From assembly GCF_039534915.1 (NCBI RefSeq), contig NZ_BAAAWE010000001.1, forward strand, positions 620,001 through 684,000: a stretch of DNA of 64,000 nucleotides, in the 5' to 3' direction. How positions within the stretch are numbered: the first letter of the stretch is position 1; the number at the start of each line of letters is the position of its first letter. The translations under genes and the position numbers were made by a program. This document shows, in pieces, positions 36,580 to 45,549 of the stretch. This stretch comes from Streptomyces roseofulvus (GTDB lineage Bacteria; Actinomycetota; Actinomycetes; Streptomycetales; Streptomycetaceae). The notes below the pieces were generated by a model. The model was not told the origin of the DNA, did not search any database, and saw only the letters and a list, made by a program, of their open reading frames with translations.

Positions 36580-37482
36580 TCACCCCGCCTCCCCCTCCTC
36601 CGTCGCCGGGCGCCACTGCGGGACGACGGCGACCGGGCACGCGGCGTGGTGCAGGGCCCGATGGGCCACCCGGCCGAGCTGGAGACCGAACAGACCGTCG
36701 CGTCGGCGCGCGCCGACGACCAGGAGATCGGCGGCGGCGGAGCGCTCCGTCAGGATCCGGTGCGCGGTTCCTTCGACGGCGCTCCGGCGCACGCGGACGC
36801 CCGGGTACTCGCGGACGCCCGCGGCGAGCGCCTTGTCCAGCGTCTCCGAGGCCAGCTCCGCGAGGTACACCCCCGTCTCACCGCGCAGCAGCGGGTGTTC
36901 GAGCGGGTCGTGGGCGGGCCGGCGCCACGTGCGCACCACGTCCAGCTCCGCCTCCCGGGTCGCCGCCTCCTGGAACGCGAACCTGACGGCCGGGGAGTCG
37001 ACGTCGTGGTCGCCGACGCCCAGGAGGACCTTCCCGTGGCGCGCCTCCAGGGCGAACCGGTCGCCCCGTACGACGACGACCGGGCAGGAGGCGCGGGCCG
37101 CGACGGTCAGGCCGACGGATCCCAGGAGGAGGTCACCCGCCTCGCTCCTGCCGCGCGATCCGACGACCAGGGCCAGGGCCGCGCGTCCTTCGCCGAGCAG
37201 CGCGCTCGCCGCGTCCGTGCCGGCGACCTGGCTGGTCACGGGCAGTGCGGGCGCCCGTCGCCGGGCCCGTTCCACGGCCTGGCCGACGATGGTGTCGGCC
37301 AGGACCTGCCCCCACGGACGGTCGGTGGTCCAGGGCGGGGCGACGCCCTCGTACCGCTCCCAGAGCGAGGCGTACACGACGCGCAGGGCGCGCCGGTGCC
37401 GCACGGCCTCGTCGACCGCCCAGTCCAGGGCCGCGAGACTGGCGTCGGAGCCGTCGACGCCCACCACGAGGGGCTGTTCCAT
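36580..37482 (-). CDS. universal stress protein, two Usp domains (copy C)
   Basis: This 300-residue tandem Usp protein has first-domain GVDGSDASL and GSRGRSEAGDLLLGSVG, the intact nucleotide loop, and a second domain beginning KVLLGVGDHDVDSP that ends GARRRDGLFGLQLGRVAHRA. GGCGGTGGG precedes ATG 37482. It is divergent from CBS-BON copy 4 across a 208-base region with three DosR-like motifs, the richest cluster in the window. No membrane or partner domain is seen. Confidence 0.9.
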   Translation of the reverse strand: MEQPLVVGVDGSDASLAALDWAVDEAVRHRRALRVVYASLWERYEGVAPPWTTDRPWGQVLADTIVGQAVERARRRAPALPVTSQVAGTDAASALLGEGRAALALVVGSRGRSEAGDLLLGSVGLTVAARASCPVVVVRGDRFALEARHGKVLLGVGDHDVDSPAVRFAFQEAATREAELDVVRTWRRPAHDPLEHPLLRGETGVYLAELASETLDKALAAGVREYPGVRVRRSAVEGTAHRILTERSAAADLLVVGARRRDGLFGLQLGRVAHRALHHAACPVAVVPQWRPATEEGEAG

Positions 37483-37551
37483 CGTGCCCACCGCCTTTCG
37501 CTCGGGTGCGGGCCTGCTGTCACGCTCCCACCGGCCGGCCGGAGCGGGACA

Positions 37552-37617
37552 GGGCCGATCGGTCCCCTGGTCCGTCCGGCGAGGGGCCGACCGTCCCGGT
37601 GAGGGCCCGTTCGGCAC
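37552..37617. promoter_or_regulatory. three DosR-like boxes between Usp copy C and CBS-BON copy 4
   Basis: 37552-37566 reads GGGCCGATCGGTCCC, the reverse of the reference with one central change and a fully palindromic CCGATCGG core. 37584-37597 (GGGCCGACCGTCCC) is a one-base-deleted variant. 37603-37617 (GGGCCCGTTCGGCAC) matches 13 of 15. They are 70-140 bases from both start codons. Confidence 0.6.
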
Positions 37618-37690
37618 TCCTGCCGGGAGCGGCGGAGCGGCAGGGTGGGTCCTGGGAGGGAGCCGGGTTCACGCGTGGAAGGAGCGGCTG

Positions 37691-38380
37691 ATGCGACACC
37701 GGAGGATCGACGGGCTGATGACCCGTGAGGTGGTGTATGTCCGGGGTGACGCCCCCTTCAAGGAGATCGTGCGGACGCTGGCCGCGCACGGGGTCACCGC
37801 CGTGCCGGTGGTGGACGGGGAGCACCGGGTGCTCGGTGTCGTCTCGGAGGGCGACCTGCTGCGCAAGACGGCCGACCAGTCCGCCGCCCCGGGGGACGTG
37901 CCGCCCGTGCCGGGGTACGGGGCGTGGGAGCGGGCGAAGGCCGAGGGGACGCGCGCGGAGGAGCTGATGTCCGCGCCGCCGGTGTGCGCGCGTCCCGACT
38001 GGACGGTGGCGGAGGCGGCGCGTCTCATGGAGGTACAGGGCGTCAAGCGCCTGGTGGTCGTCGACGACGAGGACCGGCTCGTCGGTGTCGTCAGCCGCCG
38101 GGACCTGCTGGGGATCTTCCTCCGCGAGGACGACGACCTGCGCCGTGAGATCACCGAGGACGTCCTCGCCGGCACCCTCGGTCTCGATCCGGCCGCCCTG
38201 TCCGTCGAGGTGCGGAACGGCCGGGTGGAGCTTTCCGGCACGGTGCCGTACCGGGGCATGATCCCGGCGATCGAGCGCATGTGCGCCACGGTCGACGGGG
38301 TGGTCTCGGTGACGCGTACGCGGCTCCGTCACGAGGAGGACGACGTCCCGGCGGTCCCGGCAGGAGGTGGACGGTCATGA
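37691..38380 (+). CDS. CBS-pair and BON domain protein (copy 4)
   Basis: This 229-residue paralogue has CBS motifs at about residues 7-60 (GLMTREVVYVRGDAPFKEIV) and 93-148 (ELMSAPPVCARPDWTVAEAA), a longer linker between them (PGDVPPVPGYGAWERAKA), and a BON domain at about 165-215 (VEVRNGRVELSGTVPYRG). GGAGCGG precedes ATG 37691. The stop overlaps the start of Usp copy D as ATGA, so the two are translated together. DosR-like boxes lie upstream. The coupling to a Usp gene hints at a common nucleotide-sensing role. Confidence 0.88.
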   Translation: MRHRRIDGLMTREVVYVRGDAPFKEIVRTLAAHGVTAVPVVDGEHRVLGVVSEGDLLRKTADQSAAPGDVPPVPGYGAWERAKAEGTRAEELMSAPPVCARPDWTVAEAARLMEVQGVKRLVVVDDEDRLVGVVSRRDLLGIFLREDDDLRREITEDVLAGTLGLDPAALSVEVRNGRVELSGTVPYRGMIPAIERMCATVDGVVSVTRTRLRHEEDDVPAVPAGGGRS

Positions 38381-39231
38381 CGGCGGGCATCGTGGTCGGC
38401 GTCGACGGCACGGAGCAGGCGGAGGCCGCGGCCGAGTGGGCGGCGGAGGAGGCCGAGCTGCGCGGCACCGGGGTCCATCTGGTCCACGCGCCCGAGCCGT
38501 GGCCGGGGGCGGTCTCCCCTCTCGTACCCGCGGAGCCCGGCGAGCCGTGGGCGGAGGAGTTGCTCGCGACCACCGCCCGACGCCTGCGCGCACACCGTCC
38601 CGGTCTGCCCGTGACCACGCGGCTGCTGACCTCGGGCCCCGTCCAGGGCCTCGTCGACGCGGCCGACGCGGCCGATCTCCTGGTCCTCGGGTCCCGCGCG
38701 GTGGGCGGTGCCGCCGGTTTTCTGGTGGGCTCGGTCGGCCTGGCCGTGGCCGGTGCCGTCGAGCGGCCCGTCGTCCTGGTCCGGGCCGCCGGTGGCCCGC
38801 CGTCGCCCGGTCCCGTCACGGTCGGGATCGACGCGGAGCAGCCGGAGGACGCCGTCCTCGCGTTCGCGTTCGAGGAGGCGGTCCGCCGACGCACCGGTCT
38901 GAGCGTCGTCCATGCCCGGCAGCTGCCGCTCTACGCCACGCTCGGGCCGGAGATGGTGCCCGACGTCCGGCTCGCCGTGGCCCCGGAGGTCGAACGTTCG
39001 CTGGAGGACCTCCTCGAACCCTGGCGCGTCAGGTACCCCGGCGTGAAGTCCGGTACCCGCGTGGTGATCGGATCGGCCGGCCTCGCACTCGTACGGGCCT
39101 CCGGCGACGCCGGGCTCGTCGTCGTCGGGCGGCGGACGCGTCGCTCGGTGCTGGGGGCGCGCATCGGCAGCGTGGCCCATGCCGTGCTGCACCACAGCCG
39201 CGTGCCCGTCGCCCTCGTGCCCCACGACTGA
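38377..39231 (+). CDS. universal stress protein, two Usp domains (copy D)
   Basis: This 284-residue protein has first-domain GVDGTEQAEAA and GSRAVGGAAGFLVGSVG, in which the usual second glycine of the nucleotide loop (GSRG) is Ala-Val, and a second domain starting PVTVGIDAEQPEDA with GRRTRRSVLGARIGSVAHAV. Nucleotide binding may therefore be weakened. It is coupled to CBS-BON copy 4 by an ATGA overlap. A 20-bp palindrome follows before the convergent formate dehydrogenase genes. Confidence 0.9.
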   Translation: MTAGIVVGVDGTEQAEAAAEWAAEEAELRGTGVHLVHAPEPWPGAVSPLVPAEPGEPWAEELLATTARRLRAHRPGLPVTTRLLTSGPVQGLVDAADAADLLVLGSRAVGGAAGFLVGSVGLAVAGAVERPVVLVRAAGGPPSPGPVTVGIDAEQPEDAVLAFAFEEAVRRRTGLSVVHARQLPLYATLGPEMVPDVRLAVAPEVERSLEDLLEPWRVRYPGVKSGTRVVIGSAGLALVRASGDAGLVVVGRRTRRSVLGARIGSVAHAVLHHSRVPVALVPHD

Positions 39232-39242
39232 CCGGGGCCGTC

Positions 39243-39262
39243 CGGTCGCGGCGCCGCGACCG
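39243..39262. terminator. 20-bp perfect palindrome between convergent Usp D and fdhA
   Basis: Arms CGGTCGCGGC and GCCGCGACCG form a continuous palindrome between the convergent stops at 39231 and 39322. It would fold with a four- to six-base loop and serve either direction. Confidence 0.6.
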
Positions 39263-39321
39263 ACCGCGTGAGGTCGCGCCCGGCTCCGCGCCGCGCCTGA
39301 TCGCGTGGGGTCCCGTCGGGC

Positions 39322-42015
39322 TCAGCCCCGCGGCGGGGCGGGGCGCAGCCGGACCGCCGTGACCTTGTACTCGGGGCAGGAGGTCACGGTGTCGGCGTTC
39401 CGCGACACGAGCGCGTTGACTCCGTCCTCCGGGAAGTGGAACGCGCAGAACACCTGCCCGGGTGCGACGTCGGGGCCCACGCGGGCGGTCAGCCTGGCCC
39501 GTCCGTGGCGGCTCTCGACGACGACGGAAGCACGGTCCGCCACCCCGTGTCGCGCGGCGTCCTCGGGGTGGAGGTCCAGGCGGCCGTGGGTGTCGAGCAG
39601 GAGGTTGCCGCCGCGCCGGGTCATGCTGCCCGAGTTGTAGTGGGCCCAGCGGCGTCCCGTGACGAGCAGCAGCGGGTAGTCGGCGTCCGGCTCCTCGCCG
39701 GGCGGCAGGTAGGGCGGGGCGGCGAGGTGCGCACGGCCGTCGGGGGTGGCGAACTCCGCGGTGTACAGGGTGGCTTCGCCGGGCTCGTCCGGTGACGGGC
39801 AGGGCCACGGCACGGCGCCCTCGCGGTCGAGCCGGGCGTGGGAGAGGCCGCCGAAGACGGGGGCGACCCGTCCGCATTCGGCCAGGGCCTCGGCGGGGGT
39901 GGGGCAGCCGAGGTCGGCGCCCATGGCGGCGGCCACGGCGTGGACCGCGGCGAAGTCGCTGCGGGCCGTGCCCGGCGGGCGCACGGCGGGGCGGACCCGC
40001 TGGAAGCGGCGGTCGAAGTTGACGAAGGTGCCGTCCTTCTCCAGCCAGGAGGCGGCGGGCAGGACGACGTCGGCGTGCCGGGCGGTCTCGCCGAGGAAGA
40101 GCTCGCTGACCACGACCAGCGGGCAGGCGTCGAGCGCCTCGGCGACGCGCCGGCTGCCGGGGTCGGTGGCGCAGACGTCCTCGCCGATGATCCACAGGGC
40201 GCGCAGCCGGCCGTCCCGGGCCGCCTCGAACATGTCGGGGATGCGCAGGCCCGGTCGCGGCGGGACCGGCCGTCCCCAGACGGCCTCGGCCCGGTCGCGG
40301 GCCTCGGGGTCGGCGACCCTGCCGTAGCCGGGCAGCAGGTCGGGCAGGGCGCCCATGTCGGAGGCGCCCTGGACGTTGTTCTGGCCCCGCAGGGGGCTGA
40401 TGCCGAACCCGCGGCCGGTGCCGCCCACGGCGCCCCGCAGGATGGGGAGGTTGGCGAGGGCGCGCACCCCGTCGGTGCCGTGCAGGTGCTCGGTGACGCC
40501 GAGTCCGTAGACGACGGCGGGGCGTTCGGCCCGCCCGTACAGCCGGGCTGCGGCGGTGAGGTCCCCGGCGGGCACGCCGGTGATCTCCGCGACGCGTGCG
40601 GGCGGGTAGGCGGCCAGGAGGGCGGTGAGTTCGCCGAGCCCGGTGGTCCGTCCGCGGAGGAACGCGGGGTCGGTCAGGCCCTCGGCCAGGAGGACGTGGG
40701 CGAGGCCGTGGAAGAGGGCGACGTTGGTGCCGGGGCGGGGCCGCAGGTGGACGTCGGCGTGGCGGGCGAGTCCCACCGCCCGCGGGTCGGCCACGACGAG
40801 GCGCGCGCCGTCGAGAGCCCGCTGGAGGAGGCGCGCTCCCACGACGGGGTGGGCTTCCACGGGATTGGCTCCGACGACCAGGAGGCAGTCGGCGTTCTCG
40901 ACGTCGTCGAAGGGGTCGGTGCCGCCGGCGCGTCCGAACGAGGCGGTGAGCCCGGCGGCGGAGGGGGCGTGGCAGAGGCGGGAGCAGTTGTCGACGTTGT
41001 TCGTGCCGACGACGGTCCGCAGGAACTTCTGGACGAGGTAGTTCTCCTCGTTGGTGGCGCGGGCCGAGGAGATCGCGGCGACCGCGTCGGGGCCGCCGTC
41101 GCGCACGGCGGCGCGCAGCCCGTCGGCGACCCGGGAGACCGCCTCCGGCCAGCTCGCGGGCCGCAGTTCGCCGTTCTCGCGCACCAGGGGCTCGGTGAGG
41201 CGTTCGGCGGAGCCGAGGTAGCCGTACGCGAAGCGGCCCTTGACGCAGGCGTGCCCGCGGTTGACGGGCCCGTCGCGGGCGGGGAGGACGGCGGCGACGC
41301 GGTCCTCGCGGACGACGACGTCGAGGGCGCAGCCGACCCCGCAGTAGCCGCAGGTCGTGCGTACGCGGTCGGCGGGGGCCCGCCCGGAGGTGAGGCCCCG
41401 GCCCGGGCCCGGCTGGGTGATCGCCCCCGTGGGGCAGGTGTCGACGCAGCCGCCGCAGGAGACGCAGTCGGAGGTGGCCCAGGGGCCACCGGTTCCCGGG
41501 GCGACGGCCGTGTCGGCACCGCGGCCGGTGAGGGTGAGGGCGAACGTGCCCTGGACGTCGGAGCACATGCGGACGCAGCGCCCGCACGCGATGCAGAGGT
41601 CGCGGTCGAGATGGACGTACGGGTGGCTGTCGTCCCGGCCGCGTGCGGGGTGACCGGCCGCCGTGTCCGCGTCGATCTCCAGCTCTCGGCACGCCTCGGC
41701 GAGTTCGCTGTGGGTGGCGGCGGCGAGCGCGTGCGGCGGGAGTGCCGAGGCGATCAGGGCGACGGCGTCCCGTCGCAGGCTTCGCAGGTCGGCGTCGGCG
41801 GTCTCCACGGCGAGGTCCGGCGTCGCGGGCGTGACGCACGCGGCGACGGTCCGCCCGTCGGCGCGCACCAGGCAGGTCCGGCAGGAGCCGGCCGGCCGGA
41901 GCCGGTCGTCGTGGCAGAGGGTGGGCAGGTGGGTTCCGGCCGCCCGTACCGCGTCGAGCAGGGAGGCCCCGGGGGGCAGTTCGACCGGAACGCCGTCGAC
42001 GTGGAGCCGGGTCAT
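39322..42015 (-). CDS. fdhA: NAD-dependent formate dehydrogenase, molybdopterin alpha subunit
   Basis: This 897-residue catalytic subunit oxidises formate to CO2. Domains in order: plant-type [2Fe-2S] (Cys34, 45, 48, 60), a His/Cys cluster region, two ferredoxin 4Fe-4S motifs (CIACGRCVRMC 141-151; CVSCGGCVDTCP 184-195), a [4Fe-4S] of the molybdopterin part (Cys222, 225, 229 and 257), and the bis-MGD domains to the end. The metal ligand is Cys348 in RLCHAPSAAGL, where selenoenzymes have Sec. There is no signal peptide, so it is a cytoplasmic NAD-linked type. ATG 42015 overlaps the fdhB stop as ATGA. No accessory fdhD or gamma subunit is in the window. Its place in the island suggests formate use under low oxygen. 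Confidence 0.92.
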   Translation of the reverse strand: MTRLHVDGVPVELPPGASLLDAVRAAGTHLPTLCHDDRLRPAGSCRTCLVRADGRTVAACVTPATPDLAVETADADLRSLRRDAVALIASALPPHALAAATHSELAEACRELEIDADTAAGHPARGRDDSHPYVHLDRDLCIACGRCVRMCSDVQGTFALTLTGRGADTAVAPGTGGPWATSDCVSCGGCVDTCPTGAITQPGPGRGLTSGRAPADRVRTTCGYCGVGCALDVVVREDRVAAVLPARDGPVNRGHACVKGRFAYGYLGSAERLTEPLVRENGELRPASWPEAVSRVADGLRAAVRDGGPDAVAAISSARATNEENYLVQKFLRTVVGTNNVDNCSRLCHAPSAAGLTASFGRAGGTDPFDDVENADCLLVVGANPVEAHPVVGARLLQRALDGARLVVADPRAVGLARHADVHLRPRPGTNVALFHGLAHVLLAEGLTDPAFLRGRTTGLGELTALLAAYPPARVAEITGVPAGDLTAAARLYGRAERPAVVYGLGVTEHLHGTDGVRALANLPILRGAVGGTGRGFGISPLRGQNNVQGASDMGALPDLLPGYGRVADPEARDRAEAVWGRPVPPRPGLRIPDMFEAARDGRLRALWIIGEDVCATDPGSRRVAEALDACPLVVVSELFLGETARHADVVLPAASWLEKDGTFVNFDRRFQRVRPAVRPPGTARSDFAAVHAVAAAMGADLGCPTPAEALAECGRVAPVFGGLSHARLDREGAVPWPCPSPDEPGEATLYTAEFATPDGRAHLAAPPYLPPGEEPDADYPLLLVTGRRWAHYNSGSMTRRGGNLLLDTHGRLDLHPEDAARHGVADRASVVVESRHGRARLTARVGPDVAPGQVFCAFHFPEDGVNALVSRNADTVTSCPEYKVTAVRLRPAPPRG

Positions 42016-43778
42016 CGGTCCCATCCTTCCAGCGCGGGCCCGTAGGCGCGGGCCAGGCTGCGCACGGCGGCGGGGACGCGGCGGCCGAAGGCGCAGAGGC
42101 TCGCCTCTCCCATCAGCCGAGCCAGGCTCCCGTAGGTCTCCCCCGGTTCGTGCCGCTCCCGGGCGAGTGCGAGCCCGCGCCGGGTGCCGACGCGGCAGGG
42201 CGAGCAGGCTCCGCAGCTCTCGTCGGCGGCGAACTCCCAGACGTGCCGGAGGAGTTCGCGGGGGTCGATGACGGCGTCGAAGGCGACCATGCCCGCGTGC
42301 CCGAGGGCGGCGCCACGCGCGGCGAGCGCCGCCGTGGCGAGCGGGACGTCGAGGGCGGTTCCGGCGAGGAAGCCGCCGAGGGGGCCGCCGATCTGGAGGG
42401 CGGCGAGCTCGCCGCCGCCCCGCAGGCCACCGCCGATCCGGGTGACGATCTCGTCCACGGGGGTGCCGAGTTCGACCTCGTACGCCCCGGGCCGGGCGAA
42501 GCGCTCGGACAGGCACACCAGTTTGGTGCCGGTCTCGTCCGGCACGCCGCGCCGGGCGTAGGCCCGTCCGCCGTGGGCGACGATCCAGGGCAGGGCCGCC
42601 AGGGTCTCGACGTTGTTGACCACGGTCGGCCCGTCCCAGAGCCCTCGGTCCGTCGGGTAGGGCGGACGGGGACGCGCACAGCCTCGGGCGCCTTCCAGGC
42701 GGGCGATGAGGGCGGTCTCCTCGCCGGAGACGTAGGAACCGGCTCCCTCGGCGATCTCCACGAACGGCCGGGGCCCGGCCGCCTCCGCCGAGGGCGCGAG
42801 GTCTCCCGCACGCACGGCGCGCTCCGCCGCCCGGCGCAGCCGGGCCAGGGCGCCCGGGTACTCGGAGCGGACCAGGACGGTGCCGCGACGGGCGCCGCAG
42901 GCGAAGCAGGCCAGGGCGAGCCCGGCGAGGACGCGCTCCGGGTCCTCCTCCATGAGGAGCCGGTCGGCGTACGAACCGGGGTCGCCCTCGTCCCCGTTGG
43001 CGACGACCACGGTGTCCGGTCCGGCCGCCGCCGCGGTCCATTTGGCGGCCACCGGGAACCCGGCGCCGCCCCGCCCGCGCAGCCCCGAGACGGCGGTCTC
43101 CCGCCGCACGTCCTCGGGCGTCCGTCCGGCCGCCGTCTCGCGCCACACCTCCCAGGCGGAGGAGGCGCCCAGGACGCCGGCGAGGAGCACGGGCGCCCCG
43201 GTGATGTCGGCGGCGGGGATGCGGGGCGCACGCGGTTCCGACCGTCCGGCGAGCTGCTCGGCCACGTCCGGGCCCGCGTGCGGCCGGGTGCCGTCCAGCG
43301 CGGCGGGGCCCGCGTAGCAGAAGCCGAGGCAGTGCGCGGTCTGGAGCGAGACCGACCCGGTGGCGTCGGCGGTGCCCGCCGCCACGCCGAGGGCGCGCTC
43401 GACCTCCGCCAGATGGCCCCCGCCCCGGGCCGCGAAGCACGCCGTCGCGGTGCACACCCGCACGTGGCGTGCGCCGCGGGGCGCGGCGAGGTCGGCGAAG
43501 TAGGTGGCGGGGCCGAGTCCCGCGGCGGCCGGGAGCCCCGCCGCGTGCGCGACGTGCGGCGCCCACTCAGCGGGCGCTTCGGTGGTGCTCGACCTGGCCC
43601 GCTCCAGGGCGTCCGGCAGCAGGGCCCCGCGCCTGCCGTGCCGTGCGGCCAGCGCGCGGAGCGCGTCGGGGCGTCGGGCCGGCCCGCCGTCCTGCCGAGC
43701 GGTCATGGTCCCAGGGTGACCGGAGCCGCCCCCACCCGCATCCGGGCCGTCACGGGCGGCATGGGCCTCGGGCGTCAT
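42012..43778 (-). CDS. fdhB: formate dehydrogenase NADH-oxidoreductase subunit (NuoE-NuoF fusion)
   Basis: This protein of about 588 residues fuses a NuoE-like thioredoxin-fold [2Fe-2S] domain (CTATAC, later CLGFC) to a NuoF-like FMN/NADH domain (GRGGAGFPVAAKW, NGDEGDPGSYADR, EGAGSYVSGEETAL) with the N3-type cluster ESCGACSPCRVG. It passes electrons from FdhA to NAD+. I favour ATG 43778 because it overlaps the SHOCT gene stop as ATGA; ATG 43706 would remove 24 Gly-rich residues and is possible. The stop overlaps fdhA. Order on the minus strand is SHOCT, fdhB, fdhA, one operon. Confidence 0.9.
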   Translation of the reverse strand: MTPEAHAARDGPDAGGGGSGHPGTMTARQDGGPARRPDALRALAARHGRRGALLPDALERARSSTTEAPAEWAPHVAHAAGLPAAAGLGPATYFADLAAPRGARHVRVCTATACFAARGGGHLAEVERALGVAAGTADATGSVSLQTAHCLGFCYAGPAALDGTRPHAGPDVAEQLAGRSEPRAPRIPAADITGAPVLLAGVLGASSAWEVWRETAAGRTPEDVRRETAVSGLRGRGGAGFPVAAKWTAAAAGPDTVVVANGDEGDPGSYADRLLMEEDPERVLAGLALACFACGARRGTVLVRSEYPGALARLRRAAERAVRAGDLAPSAEAAGPRPFVEIAEGAGSYVSGEETALIARLEGARGCARPRPPYPTDRGLWDGPTVVNNVETLAALPWIVAHGGRAYARRGVPDETGTKLVCLSERFARPGAYEVELGTPVDEIVTRIGGGLRGGGELAALQIGGPLGGFLAGTALDVPLATAALAARGAALGHAGMVAFDAVIDPRELLRHVWEFAADESCGACSPCRVGTRRGLALARERHEPGETYGSLARLMGEASLCAFGRRVPAAVRSLARAYGPALEGWDR

Positions 43779-44038
43779 GGCCCGCCGTCGCGCAGGACGG
43801 TCAGCCGTCGACGGTACTCCTCCTCGTCGATCTCGCCGCGGGCCAGCCGCTCGCCGAGAATCCGCTCGGCCGTCGTGACGGGCCGGGCGCGCGCGGGCCG
43901 GTCCGCGGCGCGGTCCAGGGTGCGGAACAGCATCACCGCGGCGGTGATGAGCAGCCCCCAGAACAGCACCATCCCGGCCGACATGGCGAACCACCCCCAT
44001 GCGTTCATGCCGTCGCCGTACCAGAACATCATCGTCAC
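43775..44038 (-). CDS. small membrane protein with SHOCT domain
   Basis: This 87-residue protein has one transmembrane helix (about residues 14-38, FAMSAGMVLFWGLLITAAVM) and a C-terminal SHOCT domain (AERILGERLARGEIDEEEYR), a short helical oligomerisation or tethering module. I chose GTG 44038 because GGGAG lies six bases upstream; ATG 44032 is alternative. It overlaps fdhB as ATGA. A DosR-like box lies about 100 bases upstream. It might anchor the soluble dehydrogenase at the membrane, but that is inference; SHOCT proteins are often of unknown role. Confidence 0.82.
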   Translation of the reverse strand: MTMMFWYGDGMNAWGWFAMSAGMVLFWGLLITAAVMLFRTLDRAADRPARARPVTTAERILGERLARGEIDEEEYRRRLTVLRDGGP

Positions 44039-44133
44039 TCACGCTCCCGGCGGCGGACCCTCGGGGGCCGGGCACCCCCGCCCGAGGCCCGTCCGTCGCT
44101 TCCACCGTGCCCGGGGAGCCGACGCCGGGCACA

Positions 44134-44148
44134 GGGCCGACCGGCCCC
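44134..44148. promoter_or_regulatory. DosR-like box between SHOCT-fdh and narK-type genes
   Basis: GGGCCGACCGGCCCC matches the reference at 13 of 15 positions when reversed. It lies 96 bases before the SHOCT start and 144 before the transporter, in a divergent gap, so either or both could be targets. Confidence 0.5.
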
Positions 44149-44250
44149 CGGCGTGGGGCCGCATGGTCACCGAAGGGAACGTGTGGCCCCTGGGCGCGAG
44201 AGCGCGGCGGCCGGAGGCTGGGGCACAGCAGGACCGACGCGGTCCCCTCC

Positions 44251-44280
44251 GATCAACGCCGATCACCGCCGATCAACGCC
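44251..44280 (+). repeat. three tandem 10-bp repeats GATCAmCGCC
   Basis: GATCAACGCC, GATCACCGCC and GATCAACGCC follow one another without gaps and end at the ribosome site (GGGAGG) of the transporter gene. The single change is A to C in the middle unit. The position in the 5' leader suggests an iteron-like operator or an RNA-level element. The ten-base period puts each copy on one face of the helix. Confidence 0.75.
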
Positions 44281-44291
44281 GGGAGGTCACC

Positions 44292-45509
44292 ATGGTCCGG
44301 ACCACGGGGAGCCTGCCGGTCGCGCACCCGACACCGCGCCCCTGGCAGATGCTGACGCTCGCCACGACCGGATTCGCGCTCTGCTTCTGGGCGTGGGCGC
44401 TGCTGGCCCCGCTCGGCCCGCGCCTTCGGGACGACCTGGGCCTCAGCTCGTTCGAGCAGTCGCTCGTGGTCGCCGTGCCGGTCGTGGTCGGCGCGCTCGG
44501 CCGGATCCCGGCCGGGGCGCTCACGGACCGCTGGGGAGCGCGCCGGGTCTTCCCCCTCGTCGCCGCACTGACGGTCCTGCCCGTGCTGTACCTGGGACAT
44601 GTGGCCGACTCCCTGGCCGAGGTGCTGGCGGGCGGCTTCCTCCTGGGCCTCGGAGGCACCGCCTTCGCCGTCGGCGTGCCGTTCGTCAACGCCTGGTATC
44701 CGCCGGCGCGGCGCGGCGTCGCGCTCGGCGTCTTCGGCATCGGCACCGGTGGGACGGCCCTGTCGGCGTTCACCACCGTGCAACTGGCCGACGCCGTCGG
44801 GCCCGCCTTCCCCTTCGACCTGGTCGCCGGTTGCCTCGCCGTGTACGCCGGAGCGTCCTGGCTCCTCCTGCGCGACCGGCCGGACCGCGCGACGGCGGCC
44901 GGGTCGCTGCTCTCCCGTACGGCGCTCGCCGTGCGGACGCCGTCCACCTGGCAGCTGGCGTTCCTGTACGCCGTGGCCTTCGGCGGGTTCGTCGCGTTCA
45001 GTGTCTACCTGCCCACCTATCTCACCCGCGCCTACGACCTCGGCCGCTCCGACGCGGCGCTGCGGACCGCGGGATTCGTCGTCCTCGCCGTGGCGATGCG
45101 GCCCGTGGGCGGCTGGCTGTCGGACCGTACGCATCCCGTCCCGGTCCTGACGGCCTCGTTCGGGCTCGTCGCCGCCTGCGCCCTGATCGCGGCGTTCGAG
45201 ACGGATCTGGTCCCCGTCGGAACGGCGGCCTTCCTCGGCACGGCGGCCGGGCTCGGAGCGGGGTCCGGGGCGGTCTTCGCGCTCGTGGCACGGCTGGTCC
45301 CGGCCGAGCGGGTCGGCTCGGTGACCGGAGTGGTCGGGGCGGCCGGCGGTCTGGGCGGCTTCTTCCCGCCCCTCGTGATGGGCGTCGCCGACGGGGTCGC
45401 GCACGACTACACCTGGGGATTCGCCCTCCTCTCGGTCACGGCGACGGCCGCGGGCGTCCTGGCCGCCACCGCCTTCCGCGGACGCGCCCGCGCGGCGACG
45501 GACGCCTGA
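44292..45509 (+). CDS. narK: NarK-type nitrate/nitrite transporter (MFS)
   Basis: This 405-residue MFS protein has about 12 helices. The signature GAAGGLGGFFPPLVMG near residue 355 and GTGGTALSAFTTVQ near 155 fit the nitrate/nitrite porter family; MFS motif A is present as GALTDRWGARR near 75. It would import nitrate or exchange it for nitrite at the cytoplasmic membrane. GGGAGG precedes ATG 44292. Three tandem 10-bp repeats and a DosR-like box lie upstream. Mycobacterial NarK2 is a DosR target, which fits the context. No nitrate reductase is in the window. Confidence 0.85.
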   Translation: MVRTTGSLPVAHPTPRPWQMLTLATTGFALCFWAWALLAPLGPRLRDDLGLSSFEQSLVVAVPVVVGALGRIPAGALTDRWGARRVFPLVAALTVLPVLYLGHVADSLAEVLAGGFLLGLGGTAFAVGVPFVNAWYPPARRGVALGVFGIGTGGTALSAFTTVQLADAVGPAFPFDLVAGCLAVYAGASWLLLRDRPDRATAAGSLLSRTALAVRTPSTWQLAFLYAVAFGGFVAFSVYLPTYLTRAYDLGRSDAALRTAGFVVLAVAMRPVGGWLSDRTHPVPVLTASFGLVAACALIAAFETDLVPVGTAAFLGTAAGLGAGSGAVFALVARLVPAERVGSVTGVVGAAGGLGGFFPPLVMGVADGVAHDYTWGFALLSVTATAAGVLAATAFRGRARAATDA

Positions 45510-45549
45510 CCGCGGGTGCCTGAGCCCCTTTCCCCTCCCGGAGGTTGTG

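Noticed and set aside
36116..37690. Frame continuous with CBS-BON copy 4 extending about 1.5 kb upstream
   Set aside because: The upstream part crosses Usp copies B and C and a terminator, and has no family content; the true start at 37691 has a ribosome site.
39029..41839. Very long ORFs opposite or out of frame with fdhA
   Set aside because: They are by-products of extreme GC content; fdhA carries all expected cofactor motifs in its own frame. The same applies to long antisense frames over xdhB, GH65, the permease and the glycosyltransferase.
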